A stretch of 64,000 nucleotides of DNA from Palaemon carinicauda (GCF_036898095.1 NC_090739.1:63874747-63938746), one strand, 5' to 3'. Positions 43,270-55,939 are shown, numbered from the stretch's first letter. The notes: generated from the sequence alone by a model not told the origin. Translations and numbers: made by a program.

Positions 43270-44961
43270 CTACAGGAACCATATCCGAGAAAAGCTAAGT
43301 TCTCTCAGTGAGGGTTTCACTGGTGCAAAAGCAGCAGACCAGAAGGCAACGTTATGAAACTTGCTTGACAGTCTGTGAACTGTCAAAAACTGAACTGTCA
43401 ACCACAACAGGAGCGTGAGGACATACAGCACTGGTGTATAAGTAGCAGACCAGAAGGCAACGTCATGTAACTGCATGACAGTTTGTGAGTTGGCAACAAC
43501 CAAAGATGTGTGGGGAAGCCTCAACTCCTGCCTGACTAGTTTGCTGCTGGCGAGTGGCGGTAACCACAGTGTGTTGCGGAGGCTGACACACCGTGTCAAA
43601 ACACGGCAGCTTGTGGTAGCTCCCGCACGGCAACGGAGTGCTCTGTGTGTGGGAGTCATCATACATCTGGCAGGGTTGACTGTGCATGGGTGGAGGAGCT
43701 CTCACAACAAGAGTGTGAGAGCATGAAGCCATGCCGGGCGCACAACCGTGGGAGGTGTAGGCCCACGGGTGCATTGTCAACCTTCTCCGCAGTCGGAGTG
43801 TGGGAGCTGGCAACAACAAAAGCAGAGTGCTGGTGCGTGGGAGGGGCTGCGGTGGGTTGAGGAGCATGCGGTATGGTATGCAGAGCATGCTGTAAGGTAT
43901 GCAGAGCATGCTGTAAGGTATGCAGAGCATGCTGTAAGGTATGCAGAGCATGCTGTAAGGTATGCAGAGCATGCGGTATGGTATGCAGAGCATGAGGTAA
44001 GGCATGCGGCTCATGCTGCATGGTATGCGGCTCATGCTGCATGGTATGCGGCTCATGCTGCATGGTATGCGGAGCATGCTGTAAGGTCTGCAGAGCATGC
44101 TGCATGGTATGCGGCTCATGCTGCATGGTATGCGGCTCATGCTGCATGGTATGCGGAGCATGCTGTAAGGTCTGCAGAGCATGCTGCATGGGCTGAGGAG
44201 AATGCCGCATAGTGCTGGAACCCGGCAACTCCTGATGCGGCAGCTCACGCATGTTAGCAGATGGTGCAGCAAGAACATGCGTCTGGCAGTGAGGACTGCG
44301 CATCTGTGGAGGAGCTCTCACAGGTGTGGTGTGGGAGCAGGCAGCCGCAGTATCTGCTGAGTGCACAACCTCGGCGGGTTGTAGGTAAACAGGCTGCATT
44401 GTCAACCTTCCAGCATGATACTCCTGCATGAAGGAGCAAGCTGAGACTGTATAGTCTGCAGCATGGACCACTAGGGTCTATGAAAGACAACAACAAACGG
44501 AGCTACTGTCCGTTGTGACTGAGGGTCTAAAACAGCTGGTGCGGCAACAGACGGAGTTACTGCCTGTTGCGATACCACCTAGCCTCTCTTAGGAGGTGTG
44601 CAGTTGTCGTACTGCAGCGAGTCCGAACTGACCCAGTGGCTACACCTAGGCCGTTGGACTTGCGCGGAAGGGACCGACTTGTACTTAAAAGCTGCAAGAT
44701 TTGGTCCATGGTTTCTGCGAGAAACCTCTTCCGCAGACGAGGAATAAATGGGCTCTCTCGTCTTTGTGTGGGTGGGGTGATCACGTCGGCAACGTGTGTA
44801 GATACACCCGAAACCACAGAGGGAAACGTCTGTTCGTCGATCAAGGCCTGAGGAACCCATAAGTCCTTCGACATTACTTCTCCCCTGGGCTTGGGAGCTT
44901 GTAAGAGGTATCGGACTAGGTGAACAACTGGCACGAACAGACGAACCCTCGAACGCAACAC
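43270..44961 (-). pseudogene. Gag-like pseudogene of DIRS2 with heptapeptide array
   Basis: Frames 44961-44557, 44471-43659 and 43662-43270 read successive low-complexity parts. The middle one is dominated by a heptapeptide (HALHTLQ / HEPHTMQ). Segments repeat a TGACAGT-TGTGA-TTG-CAAC motif at 43370, 43470 and 42850. No enzymatic domain is visible. The assignment is by position, 3' of the right terminus and upstream of RT. Confidence 0.5.
43860..44190. repeat. 21-bp tandem repeat in DIRS2 gag
   Basis: About 16 units of the type AGCATGCTGTAAGGTATGCAG and AGCATGCTGCATGGTATGCGG. The length is a multiple of three. Two subtypes alternate in blocks, suggesting block duplication. Confidence 0.92.
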
Positions 44962-45345
44962 TGTAACACTTTGCGCATATCACTTTATCACTTTTGATTT
45001 TCTGTTTGCACTAATTTCACTGAACTCGAAACTTTAAGTGGTTTGTACCTGAAACACGCAATCCTATCCTTCATTAAAAGGTAGTAATTGCGAAAACAGT
45101 ATTACAATGTAACAGAAAAACATAATGAAAGATAAAGAATTCAGTGGCTGGAAAAGAGACTAAACACTAGATCAAATAAACTACGTTTAAAATCTCTCAC
45201 CGCATAAAGCCTGGGAACAAGAATAAAACTCTAGAAACGTTTTAACTTCTTCCCCTCTATCGACTAGGGAGAAGAGCAAAAAAAAAAAAACGAGAACAAC
45301 GTTACCCGCTTGAACGAAACGTTTATCCTCCTCTCTCTCCCTCCG

Positions 45346-45378
<33 letters not shown>

Positions 45379-46316
45379 TGACTTAGAACCTGAGAGATGA
45401 GCCCAATTATATATATCGTTAAAACATATTATTTGTTAAAGGAAAAAAAAAAAACTGAAAGGTTTCCCAAATAAAAAGTTCCTTTATTAGAATTAAAACC
45501 ATTTAAGCTAAGAAAGAATGAACGAAACGCTAGAATCGGTTTACTCTTACTGCAACGTGAAACCGTGAATACTCTCTCTCTATCGTAACGATAGAGCGCA
45601 AGTTGAACGTTCTGAACGTCAACAACTGCGGAGACCAAACAAAACGTTAGTTCAACTTTGAAAACAGTACGAGACTTATCAAAGAAATTCTTTCAAAAAC
45701 ATAAAATTAAAATAGCATAAATTCTTAACAGGAAAAACAATATGACGAGCTCAATGTTAATTAACTTCGGTTCCAAGTAAGGACCGCCTACTATTAGGAA
45801 AGGTCGCATATATTTTTTTTTTTTTTTTTTTTTTTAAGGAAAGTTAATCGAAGAGGCCTATAAATGGCGGAGAGATATAAAATAAAAAGTGAAAAAGAGT
45901 CTATACTCTCTTCGACACCAACACTTCCGTCTAAGGGAAGGGTCGGCCATTTAAAAGTGAAAGAGAGTCCATACTCTCTTCGTCACCATAATTAATTCAA
46001 ATTAATTCCAAAAGCTTGCTAAGCTAAAGATAAAGCTTCCCGAATAGCGAAGGCTAAACTCTAGAGCAAATACATCACCAAATCGTGAACAATAACTCCA
46101 GAATCAACAGCGTATCCAAGTAGGTCTAGCCGGAGGCACGACAGAGGAAAAATTGAGTTCTTGTTGACAAGAAATACTTGAGTACCTGCTCACAGATGGC
46201 GCTGTTGTGTACACCCCCACCTGTATAGCGATCGCTGGCGTATCCCGACCGTAGATTTCTGTCGGGCAACAGAGTTGACAGCTACATGATCATCGGGTAA
46301 GATTAATATTGAAAAA

Positions 46317-47275
46317 TTTATCAATAACATTAGAGAATGTAATTGGGTTAATCTATTATATTTTCAACATTATAAAAAATACACAAAAGTTTAAATTTAC
46401 CTGAAAAATTCATGTTTTTGACAAAATCCAAGATGTAAACAAACACAGTACTGTACTGTACTCAAACTCTCCATAATTTCTCAAACCATAAAATGTTTTT
46501 GAAATGTATAAGTTTTGGTACTACAATGCCTTCCCTAACTTTCACACTCACTTCCTAACCAATTTGCAAAATGATTAACTTACCAGTACTCAAGACTGTA
46601 ATGGTAGACTAGCATGTATTTCAAAAAGGAATTTAAAGTGTGTGATTTCTAAAATGCTTGTCTCTCCAAAACTAAAAGCAATTGAGGATTCAAGATGAAA
46701 GTTAATACAAAATAAAGATTATACTATAACTCATGTATTCTATTGCTTTAAAACAAATAGCGTCAGTGATATAAGAGTACTGTTTGAAATTGAGGTTTTG
46801 CCAGGGGAGAAAGGGAAGACAGTAGTAGATTGATATAAAGAGAAATTTAAGATTAACAGCACACTAGCCTTGATTTTCATCATGGTGGAGATGCTGATGT
46901 GGTGAAAACCAGGATCCCTGTAGGATTTCAGAGGATGATGCTGCTCCCGTATGGCACTGCTGTGAATTTTGTGCCAAAACTTTTCTGCTATTCAGAGTGA
47001 GGTTGCGTAGCAACACAGTTCCCATTTCTCACTGGTACCTGAATTAATTCATAACATTCATTACTAATGTGGTTGGTGATGCTTTGTCTGCCATACCTAC
47101 ATTCATAAAAGAAAAATAATCTATAATTTAGTATCAAAGTTTTACAAATATATTTTAATGATAATGACTTTGGGCTGTGAGACAGTTTTATACTGTACTG
47201 TATTCTGGAATACTGTATAATGAATTTATCACCAAGAAAACTGTATATCTACAGTACTTAAATCACAAATTTTTA
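46317..47275. other. Unassigned AT-rich sequence
   Basis: Between DIRS2 and the next DIRS end. A plus-strand stretch at 46870-47000 stays open for a short distance, but shows no motif I recognise. Nothing else stands out. Confidence 0.5.
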
Positions 47276-48497
47276 AATCAATTTGTATTTTTCCTAACTA
47301 TAAAAACCTGAAACCTTTATAAGGATTTAGATTTCAACAAAGCGGGAATCGCCATTTAAACTTTTAACGAGGTACAGTACTGTAGTAGTAGTAGTATCTG
47401 GTAGCGTAACCTTGACTTTGAGCTTAATCTAAAGCCTGCGGGGTCGTTGAGGTGGGCAGTATAACTTAAAGGTATTAGGTTTGTAGTTAGGAAAATACAA
47501 ATTGATTAAAGACTTTGTGATTTGATTCTACACATAATAGTGTACAAACCTTCAACCTTTAATAGGGACTCATTCGAAGTAGGGAGGAAGTTCCTGTAAC
47601 CAATCTGGTTAAGTTTACTGACTTGGGAAACATCATTACACTTTGGTCTTTGAAAAGCAAGAAAGTGATGACTCCTGTCAACCTCCTAACAACATGAGGA
47701 TGGAGATGTTGCAAGTGTTAAGCTATGTCCCTACCAGGGGACTGGTGGACAGTCATGGAAGAACCTACATCCCTAAGGATATCTTGTCTGAATGTATGAT
47801 CATTATAAGAAATAGATTTTATCCACATTATCGACTAAAATTACAAATACAATAATCAAAAGAAGAAACATCAAATTGATATATAAAAGATTTGGAACAT
47901 GGCAGCAACCAATATTTGCTTTAAAGGATGAAAAAGGAAATACTGTATGATCAATAAATGAGATGGAGGGATAAATATTACAAAGGACTTCTATACCTCA
48001 CCCTCATCTGGGAGGCTGGGAGATGTAATATGATACAAAATTTGTCTGGAAAGAAAAGCTACTCAGTCGTGAGGCAAATCTGCATCTAATGACTGATCCA
48101 CAATATAACGGAGCAACTGCTTCACATCGATGGGAAAAAAAGAAGAGGAAAATTGCCAAAAATTCTCCTTGTGGACTTATTTTACAAACACTACCTTGGA
48201 TGAGATGGTACTTGACCCTTGAGGGAAATAGGTTCACAACATGACTTGTTCAATACAGTAGCTACTGAAGGACCAAGGATAAGGTTATCCAGGGACCTAC
48301 TGGTAAATTCCCATAAGTAATGGGTAGTTAAGGTTGCCTATCATACCAGACTCCTACCTTCAAGACTAGCACCACTGAGGTTTTTCGTAAGGTTAGGATA
48401 GATTTTTATCCTTGACTTCAGGCATTAGGTACTTCCAGAATCTCATTGGAAAAGCACGGCTGAAGCTGCATGGGTCATAAGAAACAATTTTCTAGAA
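47276..48497 (-). mobile_element. Older DIRS left end, invaded by E4
   Basis: AATCAATTTGTATTTTTCCT at 47276 and its complement at 47485-47505 form a left terminus plus part of an internal complementary region. Beyond it (47560-48497) the text is a faint echo of the recombinase 3' region (CCAATCTGGTT as in E3). The copy has no usable frame; the 70-codon plus-strand ORF at 47643-47855 has no recognisable domain. E4 begins at 48498. Confidence 0.45.
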
Positions 48498-48636
48498 TAT
48501 GACAAATTCGAAGATAATTTGTATTTTTCCTAACCATACAAACCTTAGCTATTTACACAGGGTTTACCTTTTAGCGCAGCTGAAATGGCGAGCCATTAGA
48601 ATTTAACGAGGGTGTATTACCCCCGCGCTAGTTAGC

Positions 48637-48659
48637 GGGGGGGGGGGGGGGGGGGGGGG
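48637..48659. repeat. Poly-G tract in left terminus of E4
   Basis: 23 consecutive G, followed by a T and the CTAGCTACCCC hairpin. The matching right terminus has 18 C (57773-57790). Other copies have 12 (4812-4823) and 15 (58572-58586). Confidence 0.95.
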
Positions 48660-48784
48660 TAGGGGAGTGGTAGCTAGCTACCCCTCCCCTCCCTCACACA
48701 CAGATGAATGCTCACTTTCACTTAGAGGTATGACTTGTCTTGGAGGACAGGACTGGCGGGCAAATGTGTGTAAATAGCTAAGGT

Positions 48785-48870
48785 TTGTATGGTTAGGAAA
48801 AATACAAATTATCTTCGAATTTGTCATTTGTTCCGTAACCGAAATACAAACCACGCTACTTACACAGGGT
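48785..48870. repeat. Internal complementary region of E4
   Basis: AAATTATCTTCGAATTTGTC (complement of the left end) joined to TTGTTCCGTAACCGAAATAC (complement of the right end). Confidence 0.82.
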
Positions 48871-49319
48871 GACTTACCCCTTAGGTAGGGTGGAAAGTCC
48901 CCAGCCATACTGGCTTTGGCTTTACCCGGGGACTCAGAATCCGAGTGAGTAGCACTCGATAAAAGGAGTCTCTGCACCTCACAAGTTCCTTGCTTCGCAA
49001 GGAGCCATGTGGCCTACGTAAGCTTGTGTGTGAAGGAAGAAGTGTGACCCGTCCTAGGCAGTTGACCTGGAGTTCCAGAAGGAACTCTGGGTTAGGACGT
49101 TCCCAATACCACCTCGTCAGGGTATGGGGGACGCGACAGTATTGACTCAATACTCGGAACACAAGGAAGCATGGTTTACCTGCAGAGGTTCGAGGTCAGC
49201 TATGCAGAGACCAGGATGCTGCTTTCCGGTATAGGGGATGATGAAGAAAGAAGAAAGGGCCAGACATACTTCTTTCGTTCACGCAGACTAAAACCTGATA
49301 ACAATGCCCTCAACCTTCT

Positions 49320-52100
49320 GCTACCTGTCCAAAAATGAGCCTGAGGTTAGACCAGCTGTTGTGTAGCCACCACAGAGCGATAGAAAACGTATCGAGACTC
49401 CTGTGGGTCATGCCCTGCAGGAAGCGGGCTGCGAAGGTCATTAGACGCTTCCAGACTCCAGCTTGTAGCACCTGCGTCACAGAGTAGTATTACTCAAAGG
49501 CGAGGGACGTTGCGATGTATCCAACATCGTGCTCTAGGGCGACGTGACAGGGGAGGGTCTGGAGACAGGTCGAGATGAATGTCCTTGAGTCCGGGCTGAG
49601 GAGGTATACTGGTAACTCTCCCCCATGTCCTCCTTGTGCTCCCAAATCGGCTGCAACTGAGGACAAACTGCAGCTGTTCCCAGCGCTAACCTTTCGATTC
49701 CTTTACTGGCAAGAAAGAGAAGGTCTTGGAACATCAGATACAGAATGGAGACTCGAAATCTTGAATGAATCGGACCGAAGGGCCGGGACCCCCAGATTCT
49801 GAGTCTAGCCAACAACTCAGGAGCGAGCCTGAATGTTGCCTTCCCCTCTTCCTTAGAAAGGGGGGAGTCATAAGAGACCAAGAAGATTGCTTACACACTG
49901 GCCGTGGCCAGAGTGAGCAGGAGACCCAAGGCGGAATACAATCCGAGGCCTGTCATAAAGGGTCTTGAGAAGATCTCTTGAAGGACTAAAAGTCCGAGCC
50001 ATGCTCCAAGTTGGAGGTCTTCCTCCGACTAGGGCAGGGACGATCGTAGCTTCGCATGAGCAAGGATAGATCCAGCGGGCAGGAAAAAGTTATTCCTTTA
50101 AGCCTGAAGGTCAGGGAAAGGCTGAGCGACCGGCTTCATTGCCGAGAGCGGAAAGGAGTTTCCTCCCGCCGAAAGGCAATAAGACCGTTATTGCTGGAGA
50201 AGAGGCCTCAAGGGAAGAGGTATATCTCCCACGGCACCAACCACCTTAGACTCTTCACTTTGCCTGCGAGACCCCTGTGGATGACTATCGCAGATGACGC
50301 GACCTCCGTACCGCGACTGTAGCGGGTTGTCTCTTCTTGAGGAGGAGGCGTAGCGTCTCCAGGCATGAAGCCAAAGCGACGCCCCGGTTCGGGAGAGATG
50401 TCGCAGTGTGGTTGCTTGAGTAGTCTGCGCCGTGGGAGAAGCTCTCCCGGGAGTTCCGTCAGGGGAAGCAGAGGGTCCAGAAACCGTTCTGCGCATAGTA
50501 CCAGTGGAGCTCTCCCATTGAAAGGTTGACAGACAACCTGGTCTTGTTGAGACCCATTGTCCACAGACAAAAGGGAGGGAAGACACAGGCGTCGAAGTTG
50601 TCCCACCATCACCGGAATGCACCTTGCCAGAGTTTCGGGGTCTGAGACTGGGGGGAAGAATAGCGAAAGCTTGAGGTTCCAAGCTGTCGCGATCAGGTCC
50701 CCCAGACCAGTACTTGCTGGTTACCCAAGGTCAAAGACCCCCAGGTACACTCTCTCTACGAGGCTCTGCTTGGATAGTCTGAGAGAACATTCCCCTGCCT
50801 GGAATGAGAGAGCCGATGGTGGTATTGAGAGAATCTCAATCATCCCGGTATCTCTACTGCAAGATGTGAAGGTGTGAAAATGCGTCCCCTGCTGGTTAGA
50901 ATACGCCAGAATCATGAAGTCGACGCGCACGGGGCGACTCGGCAGGAGCTGTAGGATCTGTAGAGGGGCCAGACTAAGGCCCCTAAGCCTGCCTGAATGA
51001 TGGAGAGGTATCCTTCAGGTCTTGACCATAGGCCTGGACCGGAACATGCCCCCCCCCCCCTTTCCTTTGACGAGTCCGAGAACAGCATCAAGAATGTGGG
51101 GAAAGGACGAGAATATCCACTACCATCAAGAGGCTCCATAGGTCAACACCCATTGCAGGTCTAATAGTTCCGCTGGTCCCATAGGGGCCAGGAAGTCCGG
51201 TTAAACATTGCCTGAAGCCACCGGAACTTGGATCGCCCCACATGGAACTTATCCTGAGGCGACCGTTCGGACTATAGACGGGTCAATGAGGAAAGGAGAA
51301 CTAGGAAACGTTCCAAGGTAGGGCTGAAAGCTCTGCTTGACTGAGAACAGGTACTGCGACTCTCCTCAGTCTTGCCAGTCAACCGAAAGGAAGGCTCGGA
51401 GGATGTGGTAACAGAATCTGGCGTCCCCAGGTGGTCACCCATCCAAGTACCGATGTTGCTTAACCTCGCTGGACGGACGAGAAGCGGGGTTTCCAACGTG
51501 GTAAGGCCGTTGACTCAATATCATGGCCAGATACTCCAGATGTTGAGGCAGAGGAAGAGAAGGCTCCAAGCAAAATACCATGAGCCCACACTCGTGGTAA
51601 GCATCCGGAAGCTTGTCCCGGCGCTGAAGAAGGTCGAACCCGAGCCTACCGGAGTTGACCAGCCCTCCAAACAGCAGAGGAGGCGGAAGCCTGCACCTGA
51701 GCGGCCAAGAGGAAGGCAGGGAGAGTTCTCTGGGGAAACAAACCTGCTATGCAACGGCGGGATAGCCACACTGCATCATAAGCAGGAATACTTGCAGTCT
51801 AGGCTGAATTCGACGAGCACCCTGGAAGAATGAAGGAATGGAAACTGAAAGTACCCGTCCTTCCGATCCAGGGTTTAAGGAGTCCTGTCGCCTCGTTACC
51901 AGTCTGATCGATTCTGCTGGTCTACGCTGGCCGAAGTTTGTTCGACAAACTTGATCAGGGCTGAGAGGTCGACTAAGGACATCCCCTCTCAGATCCTTTC
52001 TTACAAGAAAGGATCGACTGAGGAGGCCGGGGGTGAAGCCGTCGATGATCCTAAGGAAGACCTTCGCTTAAGGTATGGATCATTCTGCCCAACCGGGCAA
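49320..52100 (-). pseudogene. Recombinase and RT pseudogene region of E4
   Basis: Collinear with E3 13738-16380. The 49320-49520 part resembles the E3 recombinase end, and 51940-52060 matches E3 16250-16380 around TTCGACAAACT-GATCAGGGCTGAGAGG. No frame longer than 164 codons remains and catalytic boxes are not readable. The 5S-like insert at 51407-51514 lies within this region. Confidence 0.55.
51407..51514 (-). pseudogene. 5S ribosomal RNA-like sequence inserted in E4
   Basis: On the minus strand it starts GTCAACGGCCTTACCACGTT, continues TTCTCGTCCGTCCAGCGAGG, TTAAGCAACAT and TACTTGGATGGGTGACCACC, and ends in a diverged 3' stem. This follows the eukaryotic 5S order including box A and box C of the internal promoter. 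The length is about 108 nt against 120, with a short loss between TAAGCAACATCG and GTACTTGG. The homologous region of E3 (15800-15850) has no such insert, so this is a retroposed or transferred 5S copy. Whether it is transcribed is unknown. Confidence 0.85.
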
Positions 52101-53810
52101 CTCTGCTGACGCTATGGCATAGAGGTTCAGAGACACTGAATTCGCTGACAGAGATGGCAGGCGCGATATCCTTGGCTGATCACAGAGATTGTGCGGGAAT
52201 GGGCATCGGGAAGCTGTCATTCGGATGAGTAACCTTAAGCATCCTCCCAGAGGAAAACCTGCAATCCTAGAGTTCGTGAACTCCTTTTAGGACTATGCCC
52301 CCCCGGGGGAGTCTCCCGTGCCATCTGTTCCTGACAGGAGGAAACTGCAATTGGACACCTTGTCCCAGTTGTCGTAGCCAATAACCTAGGCCAACGTGAT
52401 TGAAAGAAAAGGGCGCTGGAGCCCTGCAGAGTCTGGAAGAAAGCGCCTTGGAGGAGTGAAAACGGAAGTCGATTTCCTCCGCACAGCAGCTGTCTAAGTC
52501 TCTGTCCTTGAGCACAAACAAACTCTTCTCAAGGATGGAAGGGTGTCTGAGGTCGTCGACCTCCACAGATGAGACACCCGAAGGAAGCCCTCAGTCAGCG
52601 CGTCCAGATGGTACAACATCGAGCTTGTCCGCAAGTTAGATACTTAACGACGAAAGGCCAAGGTGCCTGAGCTCGAGAGGAGGAAAGTACCCATGCTCTT
52701 CCTGTAGCTTCCTTGAACCAAACCTCGGGCCGTAACCGAGGAGGGAAAGAACCTGGTAAGCTCCCAGAGGAAGGGGTAAGCAGTCACCCCTTGTCCGATG
52801 GAGAAATCTCGAACGGAAAGCCGGCCCCCCCGCCAAAAATCCTTCCAGGTAATGACGGGGAAGGGCTAACCAGGTTCAGGAAAGAGGAGTGTTGCTCAGA
52901 TCTCCCTTTAGTTTCTCCTATTCTTGCAAGTGCCATGCTCTGCGTTTACGGGGTGAGGCCGTGTTCTGGAAATACACTCCAGAAGAACTCGCCAAGCTGG
53001 GAATGCTGCGAAAACCCCATTGGGAATCGTGGTCGCAATCGCCCTGGAGCTCGCGCGACGGTAATTCAAAGATTTTTCGCGTGGGCGAACGTGGAAGCGC
53101 CCATGCGCGGTAACGCAAACGAAGGTGAGCGAAGGAGCGCAGAAGGAGGGCAAGCGTGGTAGGAAGGGCGAGAGCTGGTGGTCGGCGAGCGATAACCCAT
53201 AGACGAGCAATGGATACAGCAAGAAATAAGCCGACGTTTGTGCAAAGAAACACTGTAGGTTCGCGTGATGGAAAACCGTTGGTTCGCGCGTGGGCGAACA
53301 TTGGAGAGCATGGGCGCGGACGCGCATGAGCGTAGACGTGCAGGCACGTGGGCGTGTGGGCGCGCAGGCGAATGGTCGTGCGGGCGCAAAGGCAAGCGGT
53401 CGCGCCGGTGAGCGATCGCGCGGGCGCGCAGGCGAGTGGTCGTGAGGGTGGGCAGGTGGATAAGCGCGAGTCCGAGGTGGCGAACGCAAGCGTTAGTGCG
53501 ATGGCGAGGAAACGCGCTGCCGCGTGGGCGAGGAAGACCGCTGGCGATATGGATCAACAAGCAATCGGTGGTGAGCTGGTGAGCGCTAACGCGCAGGTTG
53601 GCGATGGCGCGTTGTGTTATGCCGACGCGATGGTCGATGCGCAGGTGAGTGATCGTGCGTTGGCGAGCAATCTGCGAAGGTGGGCGATCGCGAGCAGCAT
53701 GTGCAGGAGGGCGATCGCGCGTTGGTGATCAGCATGCGCATATGGGCGGTTGCTGATGGCGAGCAGCCTCTGCAGGTGGGCGATCGCGCGATGGCGATCA
53801 GCATGCGCAG

Positions 53811-55836
53811 GGTCGCGCGATGGCGATCAGCATCCGCAGTTTGAGGGTCGCGCGAGGGCGATCAGCATCCGCAGTTTGAGGGTCGCGCGAGGGCGATCAG
53901 CATCCGCAGTTTGAGGGTCGCGCGAGGGCGATCAGCATCCGCAGTTTGAGGGTCGCGCGAGGGCGATCAGCATCCGCAGTTTGAGGGTCGCGCGAGGGCG
54001 ATCAGCATCCGCAGTTTGAGGGTCGCGCGAGGGCGATCAGCATCCGCAGTTTGAGGGTCGCGCGAGGGCGATCAGCATCCGCAGTTTGAGGGTCGCGCGA
54101 GGGCGATCAGCATCCGCAGTTTGAGGGTCGCGCGAGGGCGATCAGCATCCGCAGTTTGAGGGTCGCGCGAGGGCGATCAGCATCCGCAGTTTGAGGGTCG
54201 CGCGAGGGCGATCAGCATCCGCAGTTTGAGGGTCGCGCGAGGGCGATCAGCATCCGCAGTTTGAGGGTCGCGCGAGGGCGATCAGCATCCGCAGTTTGAG
54301 GGTCGCGCGAGGGCGATCAGCATCCGCAGTTTGAGGGTCGCGCGAGGGCGATCAGCATCCGCAGTTTGAGGGTCGCGCGAGGGCGATCAGCATCCGCAGT
54401 TTGAGGGTCGCGCGAGGGCGATCAGCATCCGCAGTTTGAGGGTCGCGCGAGGGCGATCAGCATCCGCAGTTTGAGGGTCGCGCGAGGGCGATCAGCATCC
54501 GCAGTTTGAGGGTCGCGCGAGGGCGATCAGCATCCGCAGTTTGAGGGTCGCGCGAGGGCGATCAGCATCCGCAGTTTGAGGGTCGCGCGAGGGCGATCAG
54601 CATCCGCAGTTTGAGGGTCGCGCGAGGGCGATCAGCATCCGCAGTTTGAGGGTCGCGCGAGGGCGATCAGCATCCGCAGTTTGAGGGTCGCGCGAGGGCG
54701 ATCAGCATCCGCAGTTTGAGGGTCGCGCGAGGGCGATCAGCATCCGCAGTTTGAGGGTCGCGCGAGGGCGATCAGCATCCGCAGTTTGAGGGTCGCGCGA
54801 GGGCGATCAGCATCCGCAGTTTGAGGGTCGCGCGAGGGCGATCAGCATCCGCAGTTTGAGGGTCGCGCGAGGGCGATCAGCATCCGCAGTTTGAGGGTCG
54901 CGCGAGGGCGATCAGCATCCGCAGTTTGAGGGTCGCGCGAGGGCGATCAGCATCCGCAGTTTGAGGGTCGCGCGAGGGCGATCAGCATCCGCAGTTTGAG
55001 GGTCGCGCGAGGGCGATCAGCATCCGCAGTTTGAGGGTCGCGCGAGGGCGATCAGCATCCGCAGTTTGAGGGTCGCGCGAGGGCGATCAGCATCCGCAGT
55101 TTGAGGGTCGCGCGAGGGCGATCAGCATCCGCAGTTTGAGGGTCGCGCGAGGGCGATCAGCATCCGCAGTTTGAGGGTCGCGCGAGGGCGATCAGCATCC
55201 GCAGTTTGAGGGTCGCGCGAGGGCGATCAGCATCCGCAGTTTGAGGGTCGCGCGAGGGCGATCAGCATCCGCAGTTTGAGGGTCGCGCGAGGGCGATCAG
55301 CATCCGCAGTTTGAGGGTCGCGCGAGGGCGATCAGCATCCGCAGTTTGAGGGTCGCGCGAGGGCGATCAGCATCCGCAGTTTGAGGGTCGCGCGAGGGCG
55401 ATCAGCATCCGCAGTTTGAGGGTCGCGCGAGGGCGATCAGCATCCGCAGTTTGAGGGTCGCGCGTGGGCGATCAGCATCCGCAGTTTGAGGGTCGCGCGA
55501 GGGCGATCAGCATCCGCAGTTTGAGGGTCGCGCGAGGGCGATCAGCATCCGCAGTTTGAGGGTCGCGCGAGGGCGATCAGCATCCGCAGTTTGAGGGTCG
55601 CGCGTGGGCGATCAGCATCCGCAGTTTGAGGGTCGCGCGAGGGCGATCAGCATCCGCAGTTTGAGGGTCGCGCGAGGGCGATCAGCATCCGCAGTTTGAG
55701 GGTCGCGCGAGGGCGATCAGCATCCGCAGTTTGAGGGTCGCGCGAGGGCGATCAGCATCCGCAGTTGAGGGTCGCGCGAGGGCGATCAGCATCCGCAGTT
55801 GAGGGTCGCGTGATGGCGATCAGCATGCGCAGGTGA
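53811..55836. repeat. 35-bp minisatellite, about 58 copies
   Basis: The unit is 35 bp (GGTCGCGCGAGGGCGATCAG plus 15 more bases), essentially perfect for about 55 units. The first unit has ATGG for AGGG. Two units (near 55465 and 55605) carry CGCGTGGG. Two of the last units are 34 bp. Because 35 is not a multiple of three, reading frame rotates and no ORF crosses it. No spacers, so it is not a CRISPR array. Confidence 0.98.
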
Positions 55837-55939
55837 GCTAGTAGCTGGCGAACCATGTTCCTTCAGAAGAGTTGGAGAACGTTGGCGTGCCAGCTGTAAC
55901 ACACGTGGGCGAACCGGAGATCGCCGAGAGACAGGTGAT

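Larger units (their letters stand above)
36765..46316 (-). mobile_element. DIRS-type retrotransposon DIRS2, interrupted by family A copy 3
   Basis: Inverted termini at about 36781-36955 and 46145-46316 share ACTTACCCGATGATCATGTA, GCCCGACAGAAATC and a 60-bp block around ACAACAGCGCCATCTGTGAG. The joined complements lie at 37015-37100. Without the 3,002-bp A copy and duplicated TA it is about 6.55 kb. Minus-strand modules are gag, a truncated RT with RNase H, a methyltransferase-like segment and a tyrosine recombinase. The RT N-terminal half is missing, so the copy was not autonomous even before copy A landed. Confidence 0.88.

Noticed and set aside
43748..44212. 154-codon plus-strand ORF with HAVRYAE repeats
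   Set aside because: Antisense reading of the 21-bp array in DIRS2 gag; the minus frame is consistent with element polarity.
46870..47000. Possible host exon or gypsy-like fragment on the plus strand
   Set aside because: Short open stretch without splice signals or a recognisable motif.
53811..55836. CRISPR-like array of direct repeats
   Set aside because: Units are contiguous with no spacers, in a eukaryotic retrotransposon; it is a minisatellite.
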